Shown here one piece after another: positions 54,113-63,003 of a stretch of DNA of 64,000 nt (position 1 is the first letter of the stretch; every line of letters begins with the position of its first letter). The DNA lies in NCBI RefSeq assembly GCF_000381825.1, contig NZ_KB907124.1, positions 1 to 64,000 on the forward strand, in the 5' to 3' direction. The DNA is from Thioalkalivibrio sp. ALJT. GTDB lineage: Bacteria; Pseudomonadota; Gammaproteobacteria; Ectothiorhodospirales; Ectothiorhodospiraceae. The notes beneath the pieces were generated by a model. The model was not told where the DNA came from. It made no database searches and saw only the letters and a list, made by a program, of their open reading frames with translations. A program made the position numbers and the translations under genes.

Positions 54113-57100
54113 TCAGCCGAAGTCGCGGGAGCGGGTGGTCAGCTCGCCCAGCCAGGCGCTGCGGTCGATCAGGCGCTGCACGATCAGATGGCCGACCCCG
54201 TCGCTGTACTGCCATTCTCCGTGGGCCTCCAGCAGGCGGCCGTGCAGGACCTCGGCGCGAAAGCGCTCCACCCGGTCCGGCCAGACGATCAGGTTCAGCG
54301 TGCCGGTTTCGTCCTCCAAGGTCAGGAACACCGTGCCGTTGGCCGAGCCGGGCCGCTGGCGGGTGATCACCAGCCCGGCATAGCGCGCCCCGCTGTGACC
54401 GGGATGCTCCAGTAGCCGGGCGGCGGTGGCCAGTCGGCGCTGATCCAGGAACGGGCGCATCAGCGCCAGCGGGTGCGGGCCCAGGCTCAGGCCCTGGGTG
54501 GCGTAATCCTGCACCAGGTCATCCACCGCATCCGGGCGCGGCAGGAGCGGGGTCACGTCGGCCTCGCGCACCGTCTCCGCCGGGGCGTCGGCGAACAGGG
54601 GCAGGGGTTCCTCCACCGCCTCGGTCGCCCAGCGCGCCTGATGGCGGTGGCCGGCCAGCCCCTTCAGGGCATCGGCGCGGGCGAGGCGGTTGGCCTGGGC
54701 GCGGGTCAGTGCGGCGCGGGCCACCAGATCCGGAACGTCCGTGAACGGGAGCTCGGCGCGCGCGGCGACAACACGCTCGGCCACGGCCTGCGCGAGCCCG
54801 CCAACCCGGTTCAGGCCCAGGCGCAGGGCCAGCGCGTCGCCCCCGGCCACCGGTTCCACCGTGCAGGCCCAGTCACTGCAGCGCACATCCACCGGGCGCA
54901 CCTCCACGCCGTGGCGGCGGGCGTCGGCGACGATCTGTGCCGGGGCGTAGAAGCCCATCGGCTGGCTGTTCAGCAGGGCGCAGGCAAAGATCGCCGGCTC
55001 ATGGCACTTGAGCCAGGACGAGACATAGGTGATCAGCGCAAAGCTGGCCGAGTGCGACTCGGGGAAGCCGTACTCGCCAAAGCCGAGGATCTGTTTGTAG
55101 AGCTGCTCGGCGAACTTCTCCGGATAGCCGCGTTGCCGCATCCCGTCCATCAGGCGCTCGCGGTAGCGTGCGAGCTGGCCGGTACGGCGCCAGGCCCCGA
55201 TCGCGCGGCGCAGCCCGTCCGCCTCGCCGGCGGAGAAGCCGGCTGCGACCATCGCCAGCTCGATCACCTGCTCCTGGAAGATCGGCACACCCAGGGTGCG
55301 CCCCAGCACCCGCCGGATCTCGGCATTCGGATAACGCACCCGCTCCGGGTGGGCGCGGCGTTTCAGGTACGGGTGCACCATCTCGCCCTGGATCGGGCCG
55401 GGGCGCACGATGGCGATCTCGATCACCAGGTCGTAGAAGTTCGCCGGTTTCAGGCGCGGCAGCATGCTCATCTGCGCGCGCGACTCGATCTGGAACACGC
55501 CCAGGGTGTCGGCCTTCTGCAGCATGCGGTAGACCGCCGGGTCCTCGGCGGGGATGTCGGCCAGGCCCCAGTCGCGGCCCCGGTGACGCGCCATCAGCTC
55601 CAGCGCGCGGCGCACGCAGGAGAGCATGCCCAGCGCCAGCACGTCGATCTTCAACAGCCCCACCGCGTCGAGGTCGTCCTTGTCCCACTGGATTACCGAG
55701 CGCTCCGGCATGGCCGCATTCTCGATCGGCACCAGCTCGTCCAGCCGGCCCTCGGCGATCACGAAGCCGCCGGTGTGCTGCGACAGGTGGCGGGGGAAGC
55801 CCAGCAGCTCGGCGGTCAGCGCCTGCCACTGCCGGGCCAGGGCGCCGTCCGGGTCCAGCCCGACCTCGCGCAGGCGCTCGGCGGGGATGCCGTCGTCCCA
55901 CCAGGCGAGGTTGGCGGTCAGCGCATCCAGCCGCGCGCGCGAGATGCCCAGGGCGCGGCCGACGTCGCGCAGGGCGCTGCGCCGGCGGTAGCGGATCACC
56001 GTGCAGGCCAGCGCCGCGCGCTTGCGACCGTAGCGCTGGTAGATGTACTGGATCACCTCCTCGCGGCGCTCGTGCTCGAAGTCGACATCGATATCCGGTG
56101 GCTCGCCACGCTCGGCGGAGATGAAGCGTTCGAACAGCATGCTGGAGCGCGAGGGATCCACCGCCGTGATACCGAGGGCATAACAAACGGCGGAATTCGC
56201 CGCCGAGCCGCGTCCCTGGCACAGGATCCTGCGGCTACGGGCAAAGCGCACGATGTCGTAGACCGTCAGGAAGTAGGGCTCGTAGCCGAGCTGCGCGATG
56301 ATCCCGAGCTCGCGATCGATCTGCTCGGCCACCTTCGGCGGGATGCCGTCGGGCCAGCGGCCACGCGCCCCCTTCAGGGTCTCCTCGCGCAGGTAGGCGG
56401 TCGGGCTTGTGTCCCGGGGCAGGGGATCGGTCGGGTAGCGGTAGGTGACTGCGTCCAGCGAGAAGTCGCAGTCCTGCGCGATGCGCACACTGGCCGCGAG
56501 CCAGGTGGCGGGATACAACGCCGCCAGGTCGTCGCGCGGGCGCAGGCAGCGCTCGCCGTTGGGGAAGCGCGCCGGGGCCGCCTCGGCAACCGTGGTGCGC
56601 AGACGCAGCGCGGTCAGCACGTCCTGCAGGGCACGCCGGCCGCGAGCGTGCATGTACACATCGCCGCAGGCGACGATCGGGAGGCTCGCCGTCTCGGCGA
56701 GTTGCCGGGCGCGGGTCGCGAGCGTGGCATCGTCCGGCGTGCGCAGCTGGCTGACCGCCAGATGGGCCTGCCCCGAAGCGGCCCATCCGGCCAGCCAGCG
56801 GGCCGCGTCGGCGAGCGTCGGTTCCGGGATCTCGGGTTCGATACGCAGCAGGACGTGCCAGCCGGCGCGCGTCTCGGCGGGCAGGGCGTCGAGATCCGCC
56901 TGCGCCAGGTGGTAGTGCCCCTTGTCCGCCGCCCCGCGCGCCCGGGTGATCAGCCGGCACAGCGCGGCATAGCCCGCCGCATTACGTACCAGCAGGGTCA
57001 GGACGGGGCCGTGCGCCAGCCGGAAGGTCGCCCCCAGGATCAGGTGCAGGCCGCAGTCCTTCGCCGCCGCATGGGCGCGGACCACGCCGGCCAGCGAGGC

Positions 57101-57256
57101 GATATCGGTCAGCGCCAGCGCGCGGTAGCCCAGCGCCCGGGCCCGCTCCACCAGCTCCTCCGGGTGCGAGGCCCCGCGCAGGAACGAGAAGTTGCTGACG
57201 CTGGTCAGCTCGGCATATGCCGGCTTTGCGGCCTGAGAGGGCAGGGCGGTGTGCAT
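54113..57256 (-). CDS. dnaE2: Error-prone DNA polymerase III alpha subunit DnaE2
   Basis: A 1047-aa C-family polymerase of the DnaE2/ImuC type used in damage-induced mutagenesis. The PHP domain starts at YAELTSVSNFSFLRGASHPEEL. The catalytic aspartates are in PPDIDVDFEHERREEVI, the fingers region in CQGRGSAANSAVCYALG, and an OB domain at the C-terminus has LVITRQRPGSANGTVFLTLED. It lacks the C-terminal tau-binding extension of the replicative DnaE. Usual partners imuA and imuB are not adjacent. ATG 57256 begins only 3 nt after a LexA box. The upstream part of the open frame is not conserved sequence. Confidence 0.95.
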   Translation of the reverse strand: MHTALPSQAAKPAYAELTSVSNFSFLRGASHPEELVERARALGYRALALTDIASLAGVVRAHAAAKDCGLHLILGATFRLAHGPVLTLLVRNAAGYAALCRLITRARGAADKGHYHLAQADLDALPAETRAGWHVLLRIEPEIPEPTLADAARWLAGWAASGQAHLAVSQLRTPDDATLATRARQLAETASLPIVACGDVYMHARGRRALQDVLTALRLRTTVAEAAPARFPNGERCLRPRDDLAALYPATWLAASVRIAQDCDFSLDAVTYRYPTDPLPRDTSPTAYLREETLKGARGRWPDGIPPKVAEQIDRELGIIAQLGYEPYFLTVYDIVRFARSRRILCQGRGSAANSAVCYALGITAVDPSRSSMLFERFISAERGEPPDIDVDFEHERREEVIQYIYQRYGRKRAALACTVIRYRRRSALRDVGRALGISRARLDALTANLAWWDDGIPAERLREVGLDPDGALARQWQALTAELLGFPRHLSQHTGGFVIAEGRLDELVPIENAAMPERSVIQWDKDDLDAVGLLKIDVLALGMLSCVRRALELMARHRGRDWGLADIPAEDPAVYRMLQKADTLGVFQIESRAQMSMLPRLKPANFYDLVIEIAIVRPGPIQGEMVHPYLKRRAHPERVRYPNAEIRRVLGRTLGVPIFQEQVIELAMVAAGFSAGEADGLRRAIGAWRRTGQLARYRERLMDGMRQRGYPEKFAEQLYKQILGFGEYGFPESHSASFALITYVSSWLKCHEPAIFACALLNSQPMGFYAPAQIVADARRHGVEVRPVDVRCSDWACTVEPVAGGDALALRLGLNRVGGLAQAVAERVVAARAELPFTDVPDLVARAALTRAQANRLARADALKGLAGHRHQARWATEAVEEPLPLFADAPAETVREADVTPLLPRPDAVDDLVQDYATQGLSLGPHPLALMRPFLDQRRLATAARLLEHPGHSGARYAGLVITRQRPGSANGTVFLTLEDETGTLNLIVWPDRVERFRAEVLHGRLLEAHGEWQYSDGVGHLIVQRLIDRSAWLGELTTRSRDFG

Positions 57257-57259
57257 ATA

Positions 57260-57275
57260 CTGTATATAAAAACAG
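57260..57275 (-). promoter_or_regulatory. LexA (SOS) box of dnaE2
   Basis: On the minus strand CTGTTTTTATATACAG is a perfect CTG-N10-CAG SOS box of the gammaproteobacterial type. It overlaps a candidate -10 (TATATA) preceded at 18 nt by TTGCGC, and sits 3 nt before the dnaE2 ATG. LexA binding would block the promoter. Confidence 0.85.
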
Positions 57276-57574
57276 CTACTGGGCAGGCGCAAGAACCCGG
57301 GTGAGTGTGTGCGTTCCTCAGCGTGTTCCGAGCGCCGCGTCACGGTCCTCGCTGGACGGGGGCGTGCTGTCCCGGCCGATATTCCTGCCGTATGGCCAGG
57401 TGTCGTTGCCCCGGTGTTTCGGCTGCCAGCGGCCCGGCGCGTGTCGGGGTGTCGTCGTCCATCTGACTGTGTTATCCGTCGTTCGGACTCCGTTCCCGGT
57501 ACGGGCGGGATGAGATGGCCCATGGTTCCTGACTGTATTGGTCTGTTCGTTTTTCTCCTTTTTTATTCAGTAGG

Positions 57575-57597
57575 TTGCGATTACGCTTTTGCGCCCG
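57575..57597 (-). repeat. Dispersed intergenic element, inverted core copy E
   Basis: The minus strand reads CCGGGCGCAAAAGCGTAATCGCAA, containing the CGCAAAAGCG core seen in copies A-C. The flanks are less similar than between A and C, so only the core and a following TAATCGC are shared. Confidence 0.4.
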
Positions 57598-57981
57598 GAA
57601 TGATTCATGACGCGCCCTGATATGGGCCTGTCCTGCGGTATTCCTGTCTCCTGCGCACCTCTACAACAATTCATAACATCACTAGATTAGTCAATTCGGA
57701 TATAACAATACCCCTATATTGGTTTATTTCTGGATAGCGCATCGCGTTGGCACCCCCTATTTATAAAGTATTAGCCTTAAGGGTATCGTGCTTTTTGCAT
57801 CCCCCCGCCAATAGCATGATGTATGCGCTCAGGTGGCCAGGGCTCGACCTCCAGCGCAATAAAGGATGCACGGTAGGTTCTCGACCGGGTCCTCGGGTCT
57901 CCCACGAGTGGTTGTCAGTGCCTGATGCAACTGAAACGCTCATATAACACGAAGAATTCAGATCCATCCTAGGAGGATGTC

Positions 57982-59454
57982 ATGGGGCATAAGGTGATTA
58001 AACGCTCGGTCTTGGCTGCATCGGTTGCGTTACTAGTAGGGGCGAGCGGTGTTTCTCACGCGACCAACGGTTACTTTGCGCATGGGTTCGGAACCCAGTC
58101 GAAAGGTATGGGCGGCGTCGGGATGGCGCTTTCACATGATTCCTTCGCGCCTGCAACCAACCCGGCTGGGATCGCGGGCATGGAAAGTCGGGTCGACGGT
58201 GCGCTCGCATACTTCAGGCCCGAACGCTCCTATGAGGTCTTCGGCGATGGCCTTGATATAACAGATCCCGGCCCGGTTCTTGAGAACCTCGAGCTTACGG
58301 GTGAAAACCTGGCGGACGGATTGATCGGTGCCCTTGATGGTCTGGCGGATCTTGATGTTATACAAGCCACCGACAATCTTTTCCTGTCCCTTGTTCCGGC
58401 AACCCTCGTCCCGCTTAACAGTAATGGCGAATCGGTCGAAAGCCGTGAACGCATGTTTCTTATTCCGTCGTTCGGGTTTGTTCGGCAGATTAATGACCGG
58501 TCATCCTGGGGTTTGACGGTCGTGGGCAATGGGGGCCTGAACACCAATTATCCGGCGTTTGATAATACGGAAGGCTGTGAAGGCCCGTTTGGCTCCGAGG
58601 TCGGTAACCAGACCGGGCCATTCTGTGACGGCGCTGCCGGGGTGGATCTCCTGCAATTGATGGTGATGCCGACGTTTGCCACGAGCTTCGGCGAGGAAGG
58701 GCAATGGCGAGTGGGGGTCAGCCCGCTGGTCAGCTACCAACAATTCTCGGCCCGCGGGCTTTCGAATTTCGGGGACCTGAGTGAGAGCCCCGAACATGTT
58801 TCTGACAACGAGACCGACGACAGCTTTGGCTACGGGGTTCGGGTTGGTGTTCAGACTGACATCGGGCAGTGGGGCTCTTTGGGCGCCAGCTATCAGTCCA
58901 AGCAGCGGCACGAGGGCTTTGATGACTATCGGGGACTGTTTGCGGAGCAGGGTAATTTCGATATCCCGTCGACCTGGGGTGTCGGTGGCGCGATCTACCT
59001 GACGCCGCAGCTCACCCTTGCTGCCGATTATTCCCGCATCAATTATTCCGATGTGAGTTCGATTACGAATTCGGTTACGAATCTGACCGAAGATGGCGCA
59101 CGCCTGGGTTCATCGGAGGGTCCCGGTTTTGGCTGGGATGATGTGGATGTCTTCAAGGTCGGGGTGCAATATGAGACCCGCGGTAACTGGACATTCCGCG
59201 CCGGCTATAACTACGGGGACAACCCGGTCGAGCCGGACGAAGTTACCCTGAACATCCTTGCCCCCGGGGTAACCCGGGAACATTACACCGTGGGCGCGAC
59301 GCGCGCGGCGGGTGATAACTGGGAGCTGAGTTTTGCCGCCATGTATGCGCCGCGAGAATCGGTTCGAGGGCAACACGCGTTCTTCGAAGAACAGGATGTG
59401 GAAATCGAGATGACGCAATATGAATTCGAAGTGGGGATTGGCTATCGGTTCTAG
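57982..59454 (+). CDS. FadL/OmpP1/TodX-family outer-membrane porin
   Basis: A 490-aa beta-barrel with a signal peptide (SVLAASVALLVGASGVSHA|TNGYFAHG). The mature N-terminus TNGYFAHGFGTQSKGMGGVGMALSHDSFAPATNPAGIAG (split at motifs) is the hallmark of the FadL family. The protein ends with the aromatic barrel signal GIGYRF. FadL proteins take up hydrophobic molecules such as fatty acids or aromatics; the substrate here is unknown. It has a near-perfect ribosome site (AGGAGG, 5-nt spacing) and base composition less GC-rich than its neighbours. A secreted protein gene follows 72 nt later and is probably co-transcribed. Confidence 0.93.
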   Translation: MGHKVIKRSVLAASVALLVGASGVSHATNGYFAHGFGTQSKGMGGVGMALSHDSFAPATNPAGIAGMESRVDGALAYFRPERSYEVFGDGLDITDPGPVLENLELTGENLADGLIGALDGLADLDVIQATDNLFLSLVPATLVPLNSNGESVESRERMFLIPSFGFVRQINDRSSWGLTVVGNGGLNTNYPAFDNTEGCEGPFGSEVGNQTGPFCDGAAGVDLLQLMVMPTFATSFGEEGQWRVGVSPLVSYQQFSARGLSNFGDLSESPEHVSDNETDDSFGYGVRVGVQTDIGQWGSLGASYQSKQRHEGFDDYRGLFAEQGNFDIPSTWGVGGAIYLTPQLTLAADYSRINYSDVSSITNSVTNLTEDGARLGSSEGPGFGWDDVDVFKVGVQYETRGNWTFRAGYNYGDNPVEPDEVTLNILAPGVTREHYTVGATRAAGDNWELSFAAMYAPRESVRGQHAFFEEQDVEIEMTQYEFEVGIGYRF

Positions 59455-59526
59455 CCGCAAGTCGGTCCGGTCATCAAAACGCCTGTCAAAGGCGTAGCGA
59501 CCATACACCATAAGGAGGATCCGAAA

Positions 59527-60471
59527 ATGGTTGAGCACCGAGCAGTTATTAATGGAACGTTCTGGAGTGTCATGGGGATGGCACTGATGGCATCCGGGGC
59601 GGTAGCCGCCGAGCCACTGAAGCCTTTTGTACTGGGCGAAAGGGCGGCAGATGGAAACGTGGAGCAGGTCACGGAACGTGTTTCTGGGTCGCTGGAAGAG
59701 GGTGGATTCCAAATCCTTGGTGAATACCCGGTAAGTTCGACTTCCCATGTGGTCGTGGCGACGCATGATGACCTGCTGGCGCTGGCCGAAGCCAATCCGC
59801 GCTCGGCCTATCTGGCGCCGGTACGCGTCGCGATCACCGAAGTCGATGGTAACGTCCAGGTGAGTTACAACAACCTGGAGTATTTCCGGCACGCGTATCG
59901 CGTGGACCAGGACGTGTCGGCGGTGCAGGGCGCGCTGGAAGGCGTGATCGGGCACGAGAAAACCTTCGGGTCCGATGACGGCATGTCGCAGCGGGAACTG
60001 AACCGTTATCGCTATACGTTCGGCATGGAACGTTTCGATGATCCCTACGAGCTGGGAAGCCATGGAAACAGCGATGCGGCCACGACGCTGCTGGAGAGCG
60101 GGCTGGCATCGGGAGAGAGCGGGGTCGAAAAGATTTACAAGCTGGAGATCCCCAATGCGGACGTGACGGTATACGGTGTGTCCGTGCGTGAAGACCGCGG
60201 TGCACCGGAGGCTGCATCGGATCTCTTCAAGCTGGAGACCATTGATGTCAACGAGCTCCGGCATACGGCGTATCTGCCCTACGAGATCCTCGTGCACGAT
60301 GGAAACATCGAGGCCCTGCACATGCGCTTCCGCACCGCGATTCACTGGCCGGACCTCGGCATGATGGGGCCGAACAGCTTTATGACGTTGCGGCGTTCGC
60401 CGGGGATCCTGGAAGAGGTTCTGCAACAGGTGGCAGGCTTCGAGGAAGAGTCGGGTGGTTTTGAGTGGTAA
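59527..60471 (+). CDS. Secreted protein of unknown function (possible DUF302-like repeats)
   Basis: A 314-aa protein with a signal peptide (SVMGMALMASGAVAA|EPLKP). No firm family is recognised. The phrases LEEGGFQILGEYPV, NPRSAYLAPVRVAITEVDGNVQVSYNN and, later, TAYLPYEILVHDGNIEALHMRFRTA recall the strands of DUF302 domains, and the two parts may be an internal duplication. No Cys is present in the mature part. A strong AAGGAGG site lies 8 nt before the ATG, and an intrinsic terminator follows. Its position behind a FadL porin suggests a periplasmic partner in uptake or handling of a hydrophobic compound; this is inference. Confidence 0.7.
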   Translation: MVEHRAVINGTFWSVMGMALMASGAVAAEPLKPFVLGERAADGNVEQVTERVSGSLEEGGFQILGEYPVSSTSHVVVATHDDLLALAEANPRSAYLAPVRVAITEVDGNVQVSYNNLEYFRHAYRVDQDVSAVQGALEGVIGHEKTFGSDDGMSQRELNRYRYTFGMERFDDPYELGSHGNSDAATTLLESGLASGESGVEKIYKLEIPNADVTVYGVSVREDRGAPEAASDLFKLETIDVNELRHTAYLPYEILVHDGNIEALHMRFRTAIHWPDLGMMGPNSFMTLRRSPGILEEVLQQVAGFEEESGGFEW

Positions 60472-60809
60472 ACCGGCAGCGTAGATCACGCCGGAGATCG
60501 ATCGGCGCCGATTCGGGCGCTTGATCAAAGCCGTTCGGGCACGCCTTGTTCAAGGTGGTGGTCGGGCGGCTTTTTCTTTCTTGGTTGGAGGCGACGTTCA
60601 GCCCGTCTCGGGCAGGGCTTGCGCCCAGCCACCGCCGTGACAGGGTGTGGTTGAGTGTAGCGCGACGCACCGTGCCCCGTTAGCGCAGTTCCCTTGATGA
60701 GATTCGCCGGGCTCATCCGGTTCTGGGACTGGGACCCGGCGAGTCGCGGACGCTCGTTGCGCATCAGGTTTTCCTTTCTCGCGTTGTGCGCGTTGTTCAG
60801 GACAAACGG
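60472..60809. other. Intergenic region after the fadL operon
   Basis: Apart from the terminator at 60527-60580 this stretch, to the end of the convergent photolyase-like gene, shows no gene. Around 60650-60760 several imperfect GC-rich dyads occur, but no tRNA or known RNA shape was recognised. Confidence 0.5.
60527..60580 (+). terminator. Terminator of the fadL operon
   Basis: AAAGCCG and CGGCTTT arms enclose an inner CCTTG-TT-CAAGG hairpin, followed by CTTTTTCTTTC. The outer arms are imperfectly joined, but the T-run and position 55 nt after the last stop support termination. Confidence 0.7.
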
Positions 60810-62030
60810 TTACAAAAGACCGTTGGCGGTCAGCAGTTCCGGAATCTGGTGCTTGAAACGGAAAAAGCCGTGGGTGGCGTGCGGCCAGGCAAGCGCATCC
60901 CAGCGGCGGCGCAGCGGAATCAGTTCGATGCCTGTGGGTGCCAGTTCGCGGGCCAGCTGTTCCAGTCCGTCGGCCAACGGTCCAACCGGGGCCTCGGGGG
61001 TGGCGATTACGTGCACGTCCGTCTCTGCGCAGGCCTGTTGCAGGGCGGCGGCATCGAGTGCGGCGAGTCCTTCGGTGGGACACTGCCGTGCATTCTCGAC
61101 GTGCGCCTTGGCATCGGCGGCGAGGCGGGCCACCCATTCCGCGGCAGGGTTCCCGAAGGGCCAGGGGTGCTGCGTGTGCCCCCCGGCTGCGATTCGGACT
61201 GCGGCCACGCGGGTTGGGGCGGGAAGCAACGCATCACCGCAGAGGTCGTCGCCATGCAATAGCAGCAGCACGGGTTCGCCAGGTGGCAGGTGGCGCGCCG
61301 TGCCCGGCGGGGTCGGGTCCGGGGGTGGGGCGGCGGGCAGCGGGTGAGCCTCGCGCGCGAGCCTGGAGGGTCGGAAGCGGTGGTCGCTGAAACGCGCGAT
61401 ATTGTCGGGATCGGCGCGGTAAGTCTTGCCCGGGGTCTGGATGCCGGCGACCCAGCGCCAGCCCAGGGTGTTCGAGGCCGGGTCGGCGTCAAGAAGGTGG
61501 CGAAGAAAGAAATCGGCCCCCAGCGTCCACGGCAGTTGCAGGGTGAAGGTCCAGATCGAGGCGAACCACATACGGGCGTGGTTGTGCAGGTAGCCAGTCT
61601 GCACCAGTTCATGTGCCCAGTCGTCAAAGCCTTCCACGCCAGTGCGGCCCTGTTCGGCCGCCATGACCGCCGCGCGCAGTCCGGGCTCGTGTGCCAGGCG
61701 TGCCTTCTGGTTGGCGCATTCATCCAGAAAGGATCGCCAGACCCGTGGCCGCATTTGTAGCCAGCCCTTCCAGTACGTGCGCCAGAACACCTCCTGGATG
61801 AATTTCTCCGCGGCTTCCGGCGTGTGGTGCTGTAACACCTTGGCCAGGACTTCGTGTTCCGTAAGCGCGCGGTGGCGGATGTACGGAGACAGCAGGGACA
61901 CATTGTCGCGGCACTCCGGCCCGGAGTCGCGGTTGCGTTCGGCCGCGTAGTGGCGCCCGGCCCGGGGCGCAAAGGCATCGAGACGTGCCCGTGCGGCGTT
62001 CAGGGCGGGTGTGAACCGCGAGGAGGTCAT
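60810..62030 (-). CDS. Photolyase/cryptochrome-like protein with FAD domain first
   Basis: A 406-aa protein whose N-terminal ~260 residues match the FAD-binding domain of DNA photolyases: DNVSLLSPYIRHRAL, KFIQEVFWRTYWKGW, TGYLHNHARMWFASIWTF and NTLGWRWVAGIQTPGKTYRAD. The usual N-terminal alpha/beta antenna domain is missing; instead ~125 residues at the C-terminus (VLLLLHGDDLCGDALLP to THGFFRFKHQIPELL) look like an alpha/beta domain. This suggests a reversed domain order. ATG 62030 has GAGGAGG upstream. It is the last of three co-directional genes with an FAD oxidoreductase and an SDR, a set often light- or singlet-oxygen-induced. Lesion repair versus signalling cannot be decided. Confidence 0.82.
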   Translation of the reverse strand: MTSSRFTPALNAARARLDAFAPRAGRHYAAERNRDSGPECRDNVSLLSPYIRHRALTEHEVLAKVLQHHTPEAAEKFIQEVFWRTYWKGWLQMRPRVWRSFLDECANQKARLAHEPGLRAAVMAAEQGRTGVEGFDDWAHELVQTGYLHNHARMWFASIWTFTLQLPWTLGADFFLRHLLDADPASNTLGWRWVAGIQTPGKTYRADPDNIARFSDHRFRPSRLAREAHPLPAAPPPDPTPPGTARHLPPGEPVLLLLHGDDLCGDALLPAPTRVAAVRIAAGGHTQHPWPFGNPAAEWVARLAADAKAHVENARQCPTEGLAALDAAALQQACAETDVHVIATPEAPVGPLADGLEQLARELAPTGIELIPLRRRWDALAWPHATHGFFRFKHQIPELLTANGLL

Positions 62031-62049
62031 GGTGTGCTCCCGGGGCGTG

Positions 62050-63003
62050 TCACCGGCATGGAGGCAGGCTGTCGGCGACGGCAGCGGCCAGGGCCTCGCC
62101 GCTGTCGAAGGCGGCCTCGACACGAGCGCCCAGGGCCCAGTCGCCACAGGCTCCCAGACGCCGCTCGGCATGCCACAGGCAGGGCTGGCCGGCAGCCTGT
62201 TCGACCCGGGCGTACAGCCAGCGATGAACCTGGCGATGAATGGGCTCCGCACCGCCCACATAGGGTCGGAGGGCCTCTACAAGGGGTTCGGCCAGCGTCT
62301 CCGGGTCGGCCTCGATATGCGCACGTGACCATTCGGCGCCGGCGTGGGCCACCAGGGTCTCGGGCTGAGCCGGGCGCTCGGGTTTTGAGTGGTTGCGCGC
62401 AATCCAGGCGAGCGGACTGCATGCAGGCTGGAGGGTGTCGGCGATCCCGGTCAGGGGATGGTCGAAGGCCGCCATCAGCGTCACCGTGGGCGCGTAGCGT
62501 ACGTGCTCCAGTTCGGGCAGCCCAACCTCCGCGGTGTTGGCCAGGGCCGCAGCCTGCGGGGCCGGGATGGCCAGCAGTACTGCCGCGAATACGCCCTCGA
62601 GCTCGGCGGGACGGGCGCAGGTGGCCGGGTCGGCCTGCAGGCGCCAGCCTTCGGCGGTCGACAGCAGTTGGGTGATGCGGCATTCGTAATGGATGGTGAG
62701 GCCGCGGGCCAGGGCGTGCGCTGGCGCCGTCATGTCCGGGCAGCCCACCAGGCGGCCGGGTGCCCACGCGGCGACAGTCCCGAGCGCTTGCCAGGTGCGC
62801 ACCCGCGTCTGCAGAGAGGGGCCACGCGCGGTGAAGTACTGGGCGCCGTGATCGAAACGCAGTGGGCCGGCGTGTCGGGTTGCCATGCGCCCGCCCAGCC
62901 CGCGGCTTTTCTCGAATACGGTACAGGTGTAGCCGCGCGTGCTCAGGTCACGTGCGGCCGCCAGCCCGGCGATGCCGGCCCCAATGATGGCGATGCGATT
63001 CAT
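62050..63003 (-). CDS. NAD(P)/FAD-dependent oxidoreductase (amine-oxidase/renalase-like)
   Basis: A 317-aa flavoprotein with the dinucleotide-binding motif IAIIGAGIAGLAAARDL, the glutamate ending beta2 in CTVFEKSRGLGGRMATR, and DHGAQYFTAR typical of the renalase-like group. The C-terminal FAD motif is GACGDWALGARVEAAFDSGEALA. The reaction is unknown. It lies 19 nt before the photolyase-like gene and overlaps the SDR stop by 4 nt. From memory, this kind of gene accompanies phr-type genes in photo-oxidative stress operons. Confidence 0.9.
   Translation of the reverse strand: MNRIAIIGAGIAGLAAARDLSTRGYTCTVFEKSRGLGGRMATRHAGPLRFDHGAQYFTARGPSLQTRVRTWQALGTVAAWAPGRLVGCPDMTAPAHALARGLTIHYECRITQLLSTAEGWRLQADPATCARPAELEGVFAAVLLAIPAPQAAALANTAEVGLPELEHVRYAPTVTLMAAFDHPLTGIADTLQPACSPLAWIARNHSKPERPAQPETLVAHAGAEWSRAHIEADPETLAEPLVEALRPYVGGAEPIHRQVHRWLYARVEQAAGQPCLWHAERRLGACGDWALGARVEAAFDSGEALAAAVADSLPPCR

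Larger units (their letters stand above)
57257..57981. other. AT-richer intergenic region between dnaE2 and fadL
   Basis: This is the longest gene-free stretch of the window. It contains the LexA box next to dnaE2 and an inverted copy of the dispersed-element core (57584-57593). From about 57660 to 57790 the DNA is markedly AT-rich (ACAATTCATAACATC, TTTATAAAGTATTAG) and probably carries the fadL promoter. Short open frames are present, but none has a credible start or family match. Confidence 0.5.

Noticed and set aside
53937-54215. A 92-codon minus-strand frame containing the HEAHEG/TEHTE phrase
   Set aside because: The phrase is the known-looking translation of a nucleotide repeat; the rest is non-conserved and overlaps the dnaE2 end region.
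54473-57304. A 943-codon open frame on the plus strand opposite dnaE2
   Set aside because: The opposite strand encodes full-length DnaE2 with all catalytic motifs. The plus-strand product is rich in Arg, Gly, His and Gln with no domain, an artefact of high third-position GC.
57751-57800. Possible sigma54 promoter before fadL (TGGCAC at 57749)
   Set aside because: No GC at the required -12 position with 10-nt spacing from the GG; a nearby TTTTTGCA also fails the spacing.
57747-57947. A 66-codon open frame before fadL
   Set aside because: It lies in AT-rich promoter-like DNA, lacks a ribosome site and has no plausible protein features.
60640-60770. tRNA-like string (GTTAGCGCAGTTCCC...) after the fadL operon
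   Set aside because: No acceptor stem, T-loop or anticodon stem can be formed around it.
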